NCBI GenBank assembly: GCA_022482545.1
Contig: JAKVOZ010000007.1
Coordinates: 1 to 64,000 of the forward strand
DNA: 64,000 nt
From: Bacteroidales bacterium
GTDB taxonomy: Bacteria; Bacteroidota; Bacteroidia; Bacteroidales; P3
Direction of reading: 5' to 3'
Shown: positions 37,210 through 47,084 of the stretch, one piece after another
How positions within the stretch are numbered: position 1 is the first letter of the stretch
Layout: each line of letters begins with the position of its first letter
Made by a program: the position numbers and the translations under genes
Notes under the pieces: generated by a model
The model's input: only the letters and a program-made list of their open reading frames with translations
The model's database searches: none
What the model was told of the DNA's origin: nothing

Positions 37210-38055
37210 ATGATATATTTTCCTAATTGCAAGATAAATATAGGGCTGAGAGTATTAGAAAAGAGAATGGACGGCTTTCATAATATAGAAAGTGTGTTCT
37301 ATCCTCTAAATCTTTGTGATGCTTTGGAGATTCGCCCCTTGAAAGAAGGCACAACAAAGATAACTATTACAGGAATAGATAGTAATATCAGTAGCAAAGA
37401 GTTTGATAAAAACACTTGCATTAAGGCTTACAACCTTCTCAAACAAGATTTTCCTCAATTAAAAGAAGTAAATATTCATCTTGATAAGGCTATTCCTACT
37501 TTTGCAGGCTTAGGTGGTGGAAGTAGTGATGGAAGTTATACATTAAAACTATTAAATTTTATTTTTAATCTTAATCTTACAAACAATCAATTAATTTCTT
37601 ATGCAGAAAAGATAGGTTCTGATTGTATGTTCTTCATCAATAATACTCCTACTCTTGTAAGTGGTAGAGGCGAAAAGATGAAAGAAATTAATTTGTCATT
37701 AAAAGATTATTATATTGTTTTGATTAAGCCAAATATAAACATATCAACAAAAGAAGCATATCAAGAAGTAGATCAAGACAAAAAAGAAACAACAGCTCTA
37801 ACCTCTTTATCATCACTTGAAACCTTAGATATAAAACATTGGAAAAAAGAAATAGTAAATGATTTTGAAAAACCACTGTTTAAGAAGTATCCAATATTAA
37901 AACAAACAAAAGATATGTTGTATGAGAATGGTGCTATCTATTCACAAATGAGTGGAAGTGGAAGTACAATATATGGAATATTTGAAAAAGAGGTTGATTT
38001 AAAGAGAATAAAACAAGACAATATTACGTTTATTCACCAAGAAAAGATGCTATAA
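37210..38055 (+). CDS. ispE: 4-diphosphocytidyl-2-C-methyl-D-erythritol kinase
   Basis: A 281-residue GHMP kinase of the MEP isoprenoid pathway, phosphorylating CDP-methylerythritol at the 2-hydroxyl. Motifs: FPNCKINIGLRVLEKRMDGFH at the start with the catalytic Lys-His region, the ATP-binding PTFAGLGGGSSDGS and the C-terminal MSGSGSTIYGIF. The length is normal. It starts 3 bp after the DUF4268 gene and shares its promoter. Its presence shows that isoprenoids are made by the MEP route. Confidence 0.95.
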   Translation: MIYFPNCKINIGLRVLEKRMDGFHNIESVFYPLNLCDALEIRPLKEGTTKITITGIDSNISSKEFDKNTCIKAYNLLKQDFPQLKEVNIHLDKAIPTFAGLGGGSSDGSYTLKLLNFIFNLNLTNNQLISYAEKIGSDCMFFINNTPTLVSGRGEKMKEINLSLKDYYIVLIKPNINISTKEAYQEVDQDKKETTALTSLSSLETLDIKHWKKEIVNDFEKPLFKKYPILKQTKDMLYENGAIYSQMSGSGSTIYGIFEKEVDLKRIKQDNITFIHQEKML

Positions 38056-38059
38056 AAAT

Positions 38060-38143
38060 ATCTCTTTATTCTAGTAAAATAAAATCAAAAGATATTTGAT
38101 TAAAATAAAGAAATATTTTTTTATCTCTTCGTTTTTATTTTAA
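38060..38143. repeat. 21-bp phased AT-rich intergenic array
   Basis: Four exact 21-bp units at 38060, 38081, 38102 and 38123: cores TCTCTTTATTC, AATCAAAAGAT, AATAAAGAAAT and TCTCTTCGTTT. Unit 1 differs from the unit at 12058 at a single base. It fills nearly the whole ispE-pepD gap. Confidence 0.65.
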
Positions 38144-38183
38144 GTAGAAAATAAAGTAAAAAAAATAAAAAAAACATAATAAA

Positions 38184-39641
38184 ATGAGTGAAATAAAAAA
38201 CTTAGAGCCAAAAAGCGTATGGGAAAATTTTGATATGCTTTGTGCTAATCCAAGACCTTCAAAACACGAAGGAAAGGTAGTTAATGCAATAGTAGATTTT
38301 GCTAAAAAACACAATATAGATTGCAAGATAGACAGTATAGGCAATGTTGTTTTAAAGAAACCTGCAACAAAAGGTATGGAAAACAGAAAAGGTGCTATCC
38401 TACAAGCCCATGTTGATATGGTTCCTCAAAAAAATAATGACGTTAATCATGATTTTGTCAAAGATCCAATACTTCCTTGGATAGATGGAGAGTGGGTAAG
38501 AGCAAAAGGTACAACACTTGGAGCTGATGATGGTATAGGAGCTTCCGCAGCACTTGCTATCTTAGCTGATGAAAACCTTCAACATGGACCACTTGAAGCT
38601 CTTCTTACTATTGATGAAGAGACAGGTATGACAGGAGCTTTTGGATTAAAGGCAGGAGAACTTGACGGTGATATTCTTCTTAACCTTGATTCTGAAACAG
38701 AAGGTGAGCTTTATGTAGGTTGTGCTGGTGGTGTTGATGCTACTATTCATATTGGTTATGAGATGATACCTGTTGAAGCTGGTTATTCTTGTTTTTCTCT
38801 TCAAGTGAAAAATATGAAAGGTGGACACAGTGGAATGGATATTATTCTTCAAAGAGGCAATGCAACTAAGGCTTTATTTAGAATAATGAAAGCTTTGAGT
38901 GAAGAAATGGACGTTAGACTTTGCGAAGTTGAAGGTGGCAATATGAGAAATGCAATACCAAGAGATGCTGTTGCAACAATTGCTCTTGCTACAAAAGATG
39001 TTAAACGTGCAAAAGAAATAGTTGAAGAATTAGATAAAACTATTCATAGTGAGCTTTCTGCCGTTGAGAATGAATTTACTATTAGTATGAATCCAACTGC
39101 AACAGTTAATCAAATGATGAAAGAATGCAGTTCAAATAAGATAGTTAATCTTGTTTATGCTTTACCTAATGCTATTTATAGAATGAGTGATGCTGTTAGT
39201 GGATTAGTTGAAACTTCTTCTAACCTTGCAATAGTAAAGAGCAATGGCAAAGAAATAGAGATTTGTTGTTTAATAAGAAGTAGTGTTGATAGCGAGAAGA
39301 AAGATTTTTCAATGATGATGAAGAGTGTTGTTGAATTAGCAGGTGGAAAGATAGAGTTCTCTGGCGAATATCCTGGTTGGAAACCTAATATGGACTCTCC
39401 TATTTTACACGAGATGAAGACTCTTTACAAAAAACTATTTAATAAAGAAGCAAAGGTAATGGCTATTCATGCTGGTTTAGAGTGTGGAGTTATGGGAGGC
39501 TTATATAAGAATTGGGATATGATTTCTTTTGGTCCTACAATTGAGCACCCACATTCTCCTGACGAAAGAGTTAATATTAAATCAGTTGAATTATTCTATA
39601 AGTTCTTAGTAGAGACAATCAAAAATGTTCCTACAAAATAA
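38184..39641 (+). CDS. pepD: Aminoacyl-histidine dipeptidase (M20 family)
   Basis: A 485-residue cytosolic metallopeptidase. The metal ligands of the family are visible in LQAHVDMVP (His/Asp), LGADDGIGAS (bridging Asp), DEETGMTGA (catalytic Glu pair) and the C-terminal IHAGLECGVM and EHPHSPDERV. PepD hydrolyses Xaa-His and other dipeptides taken up from outside, which fits the peptide transporter genes and amino-acid fermentation seen here. The length matches the family. It overlaps the next gene by 17 bp. Confidence 0.94.
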   Translation: MSEIKNLEPKSVWENFDMLCANPRPSKHEGKVVNAIVDFAKKHNIDCKIDSIGNVVLKKPATKGMENRKGAILQAHVDMVPQKNNDVNHDFVKDPILPWIDGEWVRAKGTTLGADDGIGASAALAILADENLQHGPLEALLTIDEETGMTGAFGLKAGELDGDILLNLDSETEGELYVGCAGGVDATIHIGYEMIPVEAGYSCFSLQVKNMKGGHSGMDIILQRGNATKALFRIMKALSEEMDVRLCEVEGGNMRNAIPRDAVATIALATKDVKRAKEIVEELDKTIHSELSAVENEFTISMNPTATVNQMMKECSSNKIVNLVYALPNAIYRMSDAVSGLVETSSNLAIVKSNGKEIEICCLIRSSVDSEKKDFSMMMKSVVELAGGKIEFSGEYPGWKPNMDSPILHEMKTLYKKLFNKEAKVMAIHAGLECGVMGGLYKNWDMISFGPTIEHPHSPDERVNIKSVELFYKFLVETIKNVPTK

Positions 39642-42528
39642 GAAACAGAAAATAAATAACAGTAAAATATCTTTAATTTGTAGAGACGGTTGGAAAAATA
39701 TCGTCTCTACATTATTATTTTTATGCTTTTTTGCTTTTGCATCTAATGTATGGGCACAATATAGTGTCAGTGGTGATAATAGTGATGAATTATTGTATAG
39801 ACAGATAAAAACAAATAGGTTTAGAATTGTTTATCCCGACTTTTATGAAGACAATGCACAGAAGCTTGCTCGTGTTCTTGATACAATAACGCCTATTATT
39901 GGTAATAGTTTAAACACAAAAGCACCTCTTATTCCTATTCTTATTCACACAAGAAGTAGCAAAAGTAATGGTTTAACCGTTTGGGCTCCAAAAAGAATGG
40001 AGTTTTGGACAACCACTTCGCCTGATTCTTATGCGTATCCTTTTTCTTGGCAATTGGCTTTGCATGAATATCGTCATAGTTGTCAAATGCAAGGATTAAA
40101 TGTTGGAATAACAAAAACACTTAACACAATATTTGGAGAGCATATTCTTGGTGCTATTGTTGGCCTTTTTATTCCTTATTGGTTTATGGAAGGTGATGCT
40201 GTTGTTGCTGAGACTGCTCTTGCCCCAACAGGTAGAGGACAAACGCCTGATTTTAATATGTATCTTAAAGCACAAGTTATTGACAAAGGCAGATACACTT
40301 CTGATAAGATGAAACTTGGGTCTATGAAAGATTTTGTTCCAGATGAATATAATCTTGGTTATTTCTTAGTTGCTTATGGTAGAGAAAAATATGGCAAAAA
40401 TATTTGGGGAGATTGCTTAAATGATATTGGTACTTCTTGGTGGAAAATGCACTCTTGGGGTACTGTAAAAAAGAAAAACATCAAGATTTCTTTTGATAAA
40501 TTATACAATGAAACAATAGATAGTTTGGAGATGAAATGGATTGATGAAGATATTGCTTTCACAAAAAACGATACTATAAAAGAACTTAAACAATGGACTA
40601 AAAGAGACAAACATTATTGCTCTTACAAAAATCCTATTCAAATAAACGATTCTACTATCCTTGCTTTGAAAACATCTAACTTTCAAACACAAGAACTTGT
40701 TATGATTACAAACAAAACAGAAAAAACTTTATTACATCTCCCTTATCTTTTGCATTCTTATTTTGCTTTTAAAAACAACAAGATTCTTTATAGTCAAAAC
40801 TCTCCTCACCCTCGTTGGCAACAAGAAACATCTGCTGATATTATTGAATATGATTTAAAGACAAACACTTTTAGAACAATAACTAATAATGCTACTTTCT
40901 TCACTCCTATTTATAATCCCAAAGACTCCTCTCTCATTGCATCTATTCTTACTGATGATTTAGATAATCAAAAACTAACTATTATTTCTCCCAATGCTGA
41001 TTTCTTTAAAAACAAAAACTTCATCAAAAAAAACAATAGTGTTTATATTAAATCTATTAGCGATATTTTTACAACAACTTTTTCGTATCCTGCTTGGAGT
41101 GATGATGGTAAAAACATCTTTACTATTGAAACAACAGACAAAGGAAAAGCCATTGTAAAATATAATATTCACAGTGAAAAAAAAGATATTGTTATTCCTT
41201 ATTCTTTTGATAATATTAAATACTTGCAAATATTTAATGGAAGATTATTTTTTGTAAAAGATGTAAATAACAAATATCAATTATTAAGTGTCAATCTTAA
41301 TAACTTTAATGACGTACAAATTCACACAAATAGTCGTTTTGGTATAGACAATTTCTACATATATGATTCTACTATTGTTATTAGCGATTACACTGCTAAC
41401 GGTTACAAAATCAAATCTTTTCCATACTATTCTCAACAATGGAATATCAACACAACCTCGCCAGAATTTCACATTACAAAAGTAATACGCCAACAAGAAA
41501 GTTTTACTCTCAACAATGATGTTATAAAAGATACTATTTTTAATAGTAGTCGTTATTGGAAGTTTTTACATCTTTTTAAGTTTCACTCATGGGCTCCTGT
41601 TTATATAAACATTAACAAACAAGAATTAGGACAAGGTATATCTGTTTTTTCGCAAAACTTACTCTCTTCTTCTGTTCTTGAACTTGGATATAGAATGAAC
41701 TTTTTTGATAAGAATGAAGTATTTATGCGATACACATATTCTGGTTTCTATCCTGTCTTTGAGTTAGAGACATCTTTTAAACCACGAGATGTTCTCAAAG
41801 ACTTAGATTCCAATATTATTAAATATGCAAATTGGAATGAACTTATGAGTGGATTAACTATAAAGTTGCCATTCGTTTGGACTAATCGTAGTTTTAGAAA
41901 TGAATTAACAAGCGAATTGTTTTATAGTTTGCATAACATATCAAATGATGACAACAAAATACCATTAACTCTCTTTTCATCAGTTGGTTTTGGTATTAAT
42001 GCGTCTAACTATTCGGCAATGGCAAAAAATGATTTAAATCCACGAATGGGACATATCACTAATTTTAAATTTCTTAGCACGCTTACTGCTCCTAAATCTT
42101 TTATGATTGCAGTTTCTTCTAAAATTTTTATTCCCACACCTTTTGTTAATCAATCTCTTGTGGTTCAAACATCGTTTCAAAAGAACTCTCCAAATGTTTA
42201 TTATTTTCCTAATGAAGTTCCTTTTGTTAGAGGCGTTTATAATAAGTATCCAAAATATTTTGAAGGCATATTAATTTCTTATTATGCTCCTATTGCTTAT
42301 CCTGATTTAGGCATACCTAATATTATATATTTTAAAAGATTTGTTGTTCGTCCTTTCTTTAATTGTGGTTGGTATGATAAAGATTATTATGATTCTTATG
42401 GCTCTGATTTAGAATCTAAAATAAATGTTTTTGGAATAACAATACCTCTTAATGTTGGAGTACGTTTTGGTTATTGCGAACAAACAAAAAATTATTTTGC
42501 ATCATTTCTTTTTAGTATAGATTTTTAG
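39625..42528 (+). CDS. Large exported zincin-like protein with predicted outer-membrane barrel
   Basis: A 967-residue protein with an unusually long signal region (hydrophobic IVSTLLFLCFFAFASNVWA ending near residue 44). Residues 147-151 are HEYRH, a HExxH motif, and WFMEGDA follows with Glu189 in the position of the third gluzincin ligand, so the N-terminal part is probably a peptidase MA-like domain. The middle (about residues 280-640) has TolB-like propeller repeats (SPHPRWQQETSADI, PAWSDDGKNIFTIE). The C-terminus resembles an outer-membrane barrel (LELGYRMNFFDKNEVFMRYTYSG ... FASFLFSIDF). It overlaps the end of pepD, suggesting coupling. The function and whether it is an active protease are unknown. 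Confidence 0.8.
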   Translation: MFLQNKKQKINNSKISLICRDGWKNIVSTLLFLCFFAFASNVWAQYSVSGDNSDELLYRQIKTNRFRIVYPDFYEDNAQKLARVLDTITPIIGNSLNTKAPLIPILIHTRSSKSNGLTVWAPKRMEFWTTTSPDSYAYPFSWQLALHEYRHSCQMQGLNVGITKTLNTIFGEHILGAIVGLFIPYWFMEGDAVVAETALAPTGRGQTPDFNMYLKAQVIDKGRYTSDKMKLGSMKDFVPDEYNLGYFLVAYGREKYGKNIWGDCLNDIGTSWWKMHSWGTVKKKNIKISFDKLYNETIDSLEMKWIDEDIAFTKNDTIKELKQWTKRDKHYCSYKNPIQINDSTILALKTSNFQTQELVMITNKTEKTLLHLPYLLHSYFAFKNNKILYSQNSPHPRWQQETSADIIEYDLKTNTFRTITNNATFFTPIYNPKDSSLIASILTDDLDNQKLTIISPNADFFKNKNFIKKNNSVYIKSISDIFTTTFSYPAWSDDGKNIFTIETTDKGKAIVKYNIHSEKKDIVIPYSFDNIKYLQIFNGRLFFVKDVNNKYQLLSVNLNNFNDVQIHTNSRFGIDNFYIYDSTIVISDYTANGYKIKSFPYYSQQWNINTTSPEFHITKVIRQQESFTLNNDVIKDTIFNSSRYWKFLHLFKFHSWAPVYININKQELGQGISVFSQNLLSSSVLELGYRMNFFDKNEVFMRYTYSGFYPVFELETSFKPRDVLKDLDSNIIKYANWNELMSGLTIKLPFVWTNRSFRNELTSELFYSLHNISNDDNKIPLTLFSSVGFGINASNYSAMAKNDLNPRMGHITNFKFLSTLTAPKSFMIAVSSKIFIPTPFVNQSLVVQTSFQKNSPNVYYFPNEVPFVRGVYNKYPKYFEGILISYYAPIAYPDLGIPNIIYFKRFVVRPFFNCGWYDKDYYDSYGSDLESKINVFGITIPLNVGVRFGYCEQTKNYFASFLFSIDF

Positions 42529-42569
42529 AAAATTTAATAGAAATACGCTCTTTTTTCTCTCATCAAAAG

Positions 42570-42653
42570 ATAATCAAAAGATATTTTATTATTTCTTCAT
42601 TATATTTTTTTATCTTTTGTTTTTATTAAAATATTTCTTCATTATATTTTTTA
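42570..42653. repeat. 21-bp phased AT-rich intergenic array in a convergent gap
   Basis: Four exact 21-bp units at 42570, 42591, 42612 and 42633; units 2 and 4 share ATTTCTTCATTATATTTTTT. The gap lies between two convergent 3' ends, so the array cannot be a promoter-only element. Confidence 0.65.
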
Positions 42654-43646
42654 TTTCTTTTCTTTACTTGGAAACAATGTACTATTATGTTCTTTCTCTT
42701 GAATATATTTATCTTTATTATTAGATTTATTTCTTGGTACAATATCTTTAATTTGCTTCCAACGTCCATTATCAAAATAAAAACCATCAACCTCACCAGA
42801 AGGCACATAGTTTTGTTTTAACCCTTCCATATTATCAACAGCAGGCTCTAATACATCAAAAAATATCATTTGTTTCTTATCCATCTTTGGTGCCTCTACT
42901 TCAAAAGGTTTTGCTTTCCTAAACAAAGTGCTTTTAACCTTTCTTCTTGTATTGCTTTCAGTAAAGAACTGATTTCCCCATTGAAGATTAAAATATGCTT
43001 TTGGTGAATATTCAAAAATATATCTTCTACGATTTTTGTCCTTATAAAAAACATTTTGTCCAAATATTGGTCTGCCAGAATTTTTAGCGAAAGTTATTGG
43101 TTCAATAAGTTTTCTCTTTGTGTAAATATTGTTTCCGTCCCAACCAAGAAGAGTATAATATGTATTGTCTTGATTTTTTGTTGTTATCAATTCATAATAA
43201 ACAGCACCAAACCAAGTAGAATCATTAAGTTTTTCATATTCTGGCATAGCAATTTCATCACTCTTGTCAAACAAACGATAAACCTCATAATCTCCACTTG
43301 TTCTATTCTTTGACTGAACAAAACCAAAATTATCATATTCTCCATTTTGATTAACTATTGCCCAAGTAAATATTCTAAAAACTTTATCTTTTGAAGTTAA
43401 TATCTTTATCTTATCTAATGAATCAAAAGGATACGAGAAACTTTTTTGTCCTTCCAACGCATCTTCCATAACAGACATAAACTTTTCATTTGCATTAAAC
43501 CTTTCATTATCTGTTTGCGCAGAAAACATTTGTTCCATAAGAGGTTTTAATTGCAATTCAAATCCCTGCATATTGTAAATGCTTTGACTTTTTACTGTAA
43601 AGCAAAAACAAATTAAAAATAATATTATTAACTTATTTATTTTCAT
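42651..43646 (-). CDS. Exported conserved protein of unknown function
   Basis: A 331-residue protein from ATG 43646, 5 bp after the dapF stop; the longer ORF would need a TTG start inside dapF. Signal peptide MKINKLIILFLICFCFTVKSQ. The mature sequence (FRIFTWAIVNQNGEYDNFGFVQ, YYTLLGWDGNN, RPIFGQNVFYKDKNRRRYIFEYS, MIFFDVLEPAVDNMEGLKQNYVPSGEVDGFYFDNGRW) looks like a conserved Bacteroidetes exported protein for which I know no function. It is the last gene of the acd-94aa-dapF-this gene operon. Confidence 0.75.
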   Translation of the reverse strand: MKINKLIILFLICFCFTVKSQSIYNMQGFELQLKPLMEQMFSAQTDNERFNANEKFMSVMEDALEGQKSFSYPFDSLDKIKILTSKDKVFRIFTWAIVNQNGEYDNFGFVQSKNRTSGDYEVYRLFDKSDEIAMPEYEKLNDSTWFGAVYYELITTKNQDNTYYTLLGWDGNNIYTKRKLIEPITFAKNSGRPIFGQNVFYKDKNRRRYIFEYSPKAYFNLQWGNQFFTESNTRRKVKSTLFRKAKPFEVEAPKMDKKQMIFFDVLEPAVDNMEGLKQNYVPSGEVDGFYFDNGRWKQIKDIVPRNKSNNKDKYIQEKEHNSTLFPSKEKK

Positions 43647-43650
43647 ATAT

Positions 43651-44442
43651 TTATATTTCAATATCTGCTTGATAAACTTTTTTTGCCGGTCCTATAAGAT
43701 ACACTTGACTAAACTTATTTAACTCTTTCTTTACACAGACTTTCAATTCATTATGCTGAGTTTTAACAACAATCTCATAATTACCTTCATTAAATTTTTT
43801 ATCTGTAATATATGCTATTGCTGTTGCCACTATTCCTGTTCCACAAGCAAGTGTTTCTCCTTCAACTCCTCTTTCAAATGTCCTTATTAATAATTCGTTT
43901 TCTTTTTTTTCTGTATAAAAATTAACATTACAGCCATTATATTTTTCAAATCTTGAATCCCAACGAAGTTTTTTACCTTCTTTAAAAACATCCACATCAT
44001 TTACATTCTTCACTTTCTTTACAAAATGTGATGTTCCTGTGTTTAGATAATATCCATCATCATATTCATATACCTTTTCAACATCTTTCATCTTCAAACA
44101 AACATTCTCTTGGTCTATTATTTCTGCTGTATGTTTGCCATCAGGAGCAAGAAAAGAAACTTTATTTGATTGTATTGCTTTAATGTCTTTTGCAAATCTA
44201 ACTATACATCTTCCGCCATTGCCACACATCATTCCGCCACTACCATCTGGATTGTAAAATTCCATAGCAAAATCTTCTTTTTCGCTATTATTAAAAAACA
44301 TTAAGCCATCACTTCCTATACCAAAATGTCTTTGACAAAGAAAATTGATTTGGCTTAATGTCAAATGGATATTACTATCCCTATTATCTATAATTATGAA
44401 GTCGTTACCTGCTCCTTCATATTTATAAAAATGAATCTTCAC
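43651..44442 (-). CDS. dapF: Diaminopimelate epimerase
   Basis: A 263-residue enzyme converting LL- to meso-diaminopimelate, used for lysine synthesis and peptidoglycan cross-links. The two catalytic cysteines are visible in MMCGNGGRC and ETLACGTGIVATA, with GAGNDFIIIDNRD at the N-terminus. The start is GTG (44442), the only start that gives the full family N-terminus. It is tightly linked (5-bp gap) to the small membrane protein gene upstream. Meso-DAP fits a Gram-negative wall. Confidence 0.95.
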   Translation of the reverse strand: MKIHFYKYEGAGNDFIIIDNRDSNIHLTLSQINFLCQRHFGIGSDGLMFFNNSEKEDFAMEFYNPDGSGGMMCGNGGRCIVRFAKDIKAIQSNKVSFLAPDGKHTAEIIDQENVCLKMKDVEKVYEYDDGYYLNTGTSHFVKKVKNVNDVDVFKEGKKLRWDSRFEKYNGCNVNFYTEKKENELLIRTFERGVEGETLACGTGIVATAIAYITDKKFNEGNYEIVVKTQHNELKVCVKKELNKFSQVYLIGPAKKVYQADIEI

Positions 44443-44447
44443 TTATT

Positions 44448-44732
44448 TTATTCCTTTATTTTATCTTTTTTCTCAAAATCTTCTAACTTGCCAACCTCCA
44501 ACTCTCTTATATGATTTTTCAATTCTATAATCACATTCTTTGATTCATTTAGCTCATTAGAAATCTTAACCACTACGTATAATATATAAACAATGACTGC
44601 TATCATTACAATAAAGCCAACCCAAAACTTAACTGGGCCAACCACATCTTCTATCTGTACTAACATCATTGCTAATATTAACAATCCACTTAAAAGAACT
44701 TTCCAGAAATTTTTAAATGCTATTCTATTCAT
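44448..44732 (-). CDS. Small membrane protein with coiled-coil tail
   Basis: A 94-residue protein with two predicted transmembrane helices (about residues 11-27 and 33-56) and a charged coiled-coil tail (SNELNESKNVIIELKNHIRELEVGKLEDFEKK). No family recognised. It lies between acd (12-bp gap) and dapF (5-bp gap) on the same strand, so it is expressed with them. Confidence 0.7.
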   Translation of the reverse strand: MNRIAFKNFWKVLLSGLLILAMMLVQIEDVVGPVKFWVGFIVMIAVIVYILYVVVKISNELNESKNVIIELKNHIRELEVGKLEDFEKKDKIKE

Positions 44733-44744
44733 TTTGTTTATTTA

Positions 44745-46808
44745 TTATTTTTCTATTCTTATTCTTGCATCAACAGCAACAACACTTTTGCTTGAGCCAA
44801 GAAGTGGATTTAAATCCATTTCTACTATCTCTGGTGCTGCCTGAACAAGTGCTGACACTCTTGCTATTTGGTCTGCATACATATCTTCATTAACTCCTTC
44901 TTGTCCTCTAACTCCTTGTATAATCTTATATGAACGCAAACTCTTTATCATATCTTTTGCTTCTTTTACTCCAACAGGAGCCAAATTAGAACGTACATCT
45001 TTTAATACTTCAATAAATATACCACCTAAACCACAAAGTACTTGATGTCCAAACATTGGTGTTTTTATTGAACCAATATATATCTCAGTACCAAAAAGCA
45101 TTGGATAGCATTGAACAGCATAAGTATCTTTTATATGAATTAAACGTTCAAATTCTTTTCTTACGCTTGCTTCGTCTTTAACGTTAAGAGAAACACCTCC
45201 AACATCTGATTTATGAACAGGGCCAACAACTTTCATTACTTGTGGATAACCTACTTCATTAGCAAACTTAATTGCTTCTTCTACATTATCTGTTGAAATA
45301 TCTTTTGAGTGATGAATACCTGCCGCATCAAGAAGTTCATTTATCTTCTTTACATCTATATAACCATTTTCACAACTATCTATTACTTCTCTTACTTTCT
45401 TTGTATCTATCTTTATTGTATCCTCATCCGTTGCAGGTTTTGGTGTAGAAACTATTCTTCCTACTGCATTACCAAATACTGTCTCATCTGGGAAGTATGT
45501 ATTCCCTTGCTTAACAAATTCTTTTACTTCTTGATTTGCAACCATTGTTGAAGGAAGTATTGGAAAGATAGGTTTCTTTGATGTTTTCATCTTCTCATTT
45601 AAAACGTTGTATGCTTCAAAGATAGGTACAAGTCCAGGAGTTCCAAAAATAACACACATTGCATCTATATTAGGAAAATCATTGTTACAAGCATCTATTA
45701 TCATTCCAAGTTGTTCTGGTGTTCCTGTTGCAAGAAAATCTATTGGATTAGCAACAGAAGAACCTGGAAGTAAATTCTCTAATAATTTCTTTGCATTATC
45801 GCCTTCTATCTTAGGAATATTAATACCCACTTTACTCAAAGCATCAGTAAGCATAACAGCAGGACCACCAGCATGAGTGATGATTGCTATATTCTTGCCT
45901 TCAAATGATGGATAAGTAAATATTGAAGCAACCGTACAAAGCTCTTCTCTACCATAACAACGTACAATGCCAGCTTTTCTAAACAAAGCATCAACAGCAA
46001 CATCATCTGTTGCCAAAGCTCCTGTATGAGAAGAAGCTGCACGAGAACCAGCTGCACTACTACCTGCTTTTATTGCTGCTATCTTACAACCTTTTCTTAT
46101 TAATGAAGAGGCATGTTTTAATAGTTTTTGTGGATTCTTTATGTTCTCTATATAAAGTATTATAACCTTAGAAGAAGTCTTTGGTTCAAATACCTCATCA
46201 TGATATTCCAAAAGATCTTCTATTCCAAGTTGTGCAGAGTTACCAACAGCCCAACAATGATTAAAATGAAGCCCTTGTTGCATACCTATATCCATAATAA
46301 AACAACCTGTTGCTCCACTACCTGTAATAAAATCTACTCCTTTATTTGAAGATTGTGGAAAAGGTTTTGAAAAAATAGCATGATGATAAGGTGTAAATAC
46401 TCCTGTACAGTTTGGCCCTATAAGACAAGCATGATTTCTTTCTACTATATCTACTATTCTCTTTTCAAGTTCTTTACCTTCTTTACTTTCTTCTCCAAAT
46501 CCGGCTGATATAATAATAAATGCCTTAACTCCTTTTTCTTCTGCAAGCACTCTTACGCTGTCTTCTGAAAACTTTGCTGCTATTGCCAATACTGCTAAAT
46601 CTACTTGTGGTAAATCTTTTACATCATGACTACATTTTATACCTTGTATCTCATCTTGTTTTGGATTTACCGCATATACTTTGCCTTTAAATCCGCCTTC
46701 TATAATGTTTCTAAGGATTGCTCCACCTGGTTTAGTAGTATCATTACTTGCTCCAACAACAACAATACTTCTTGGGTTTACTAATTCTTTTGTTACTTTT
46801 GTGTTCAT
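44745..46808 (-). CDS. Acetate--CoA ligase (ADP-forming), fused alpha-beta
   Basis: A 687-residue enzyme producing ATP from acyl-CoA, ADP and phosphate. The alpha part has a CoA-binding domain (VNPRSIVVVGASNDTTKPGGAILRN, VYAVNPKQDEIQG), a ligase-CoA domain with catalytic-type His in SSHTGALATDD, and the beta part is an ATP-grasp domain from about residue 465 (IHHSKDISTDNVEEAIKFANEVGYP, VQCYPMLFGTEIYIG, EMDLNPLL). This gives substrate-level phosphorylation in fermenting anaerobes, in keeping with the amino-acid catabolic genes here. First gene of a four-gene operon. Substrate range (acetyl, propionyl, aryl) cannot be told. Confidence 0.92.
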   Translation of the reverse strand: MNTKVTKELVNPRSIVVVGASNDTTKPGGAILRNIIEGGFKGKVYAVNPKQDEIQGIKCSHDVKDLPQVDLAVLAIAAKFSEDSVRVLAEEKGVKAFIIISAGFGEESKEGKELEKRIVDIVERNHACLIGPNCTGVFTPYHHAIFSKPFPQSSNKGVDFITGSGATGCFIMDIGMQQGLHFNHCWAVGNSAQLGIEDLLEYHDEVFEPKTSSKVIILYIENIKNPQKLLKHASSLIRKGCKIAAIKAGSSAAGSRAASSHTGALATDDVAVDALFRKAGIVRCYGREELCTVASIFTYPSFEGKNIAIITHAGGPAVMLTDALSKVGINIPKIEGDNAKKLLENLLPGSSVANPIDFLATGTPEQLGMIIDACNNDFPNIDAMCVIFGTPGLVPIFEAYNVLNEKMKTSKKPIFPILPSTMVANQEVKEFVKQGNTYFPDETVFGNAVGRIVSTPKPATDEDTIKIDTKKVREVIDSCENGYIDVKKINELLDAAGIHHSKDISTDNVEEAIKFANEVGYPQVMKVVGPVHKSDVGGVSLNVKDEASVRKEFERLIHIKDTYAVQCYPMLFGTEIYIGSIKTPMFGHQVLCGLGGIFIEVLKDVRSNLAPVGVKEAKDMIKSLRSYKIIQGVRGQEGVNEDMYADQIARVSALVQAAPEIVEMDLNPLLGSSKSVVAVDARIRIEK

Positions 46809-46890
46809 TATATATTTTTTATTATTTTTTTCTTAATTTTTAACTTCCTTTTCTCAAAAGCAATTTTTCATAATCTTTTCATATAAAATG

Positions 46891-46898
46891 CAAAAATA
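46891..46898 (-). promoter_or_regulatory. -7 element of the acd-dapF operon
   Basis: TATTTTTG followed by CAT on the minus strand, 83 bp before ATG 46808. Confidence 0.45.
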
Positions 46899-46976
46899 CT
46901 ATTTTCTATTCAATTTATTAAATTTTTAAACAATTAATTATTGCTTTTTTTGCTTTTTATTCCACATCTCTAAAAT

Positions 46977-47060
46977 AGTTCTTCATTCTATTTTATTATC
47001 TTTTGATTCTATTCAAATATCTCTTCATTATTTTTCAATATATCTTCGTTATTTTTTCAC
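46977..47060. repeat. 21-bp phased AT-rich intergenic array
   Basis: Four exact 21-bp units at 46977, 46998, 47019 and 47040 with cores TTCTTCATTCT, TCTTTTGATTC, TCTCTTCATTA and TATCTTCGTTA, all in one orientation. It ends 79 bp upstream of the acd -7 box. This is the clearest member of the class. Confidence 0.7.
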
Positions 47061-47084
47061 CATAAAAAGACAATTGATTTTTAA

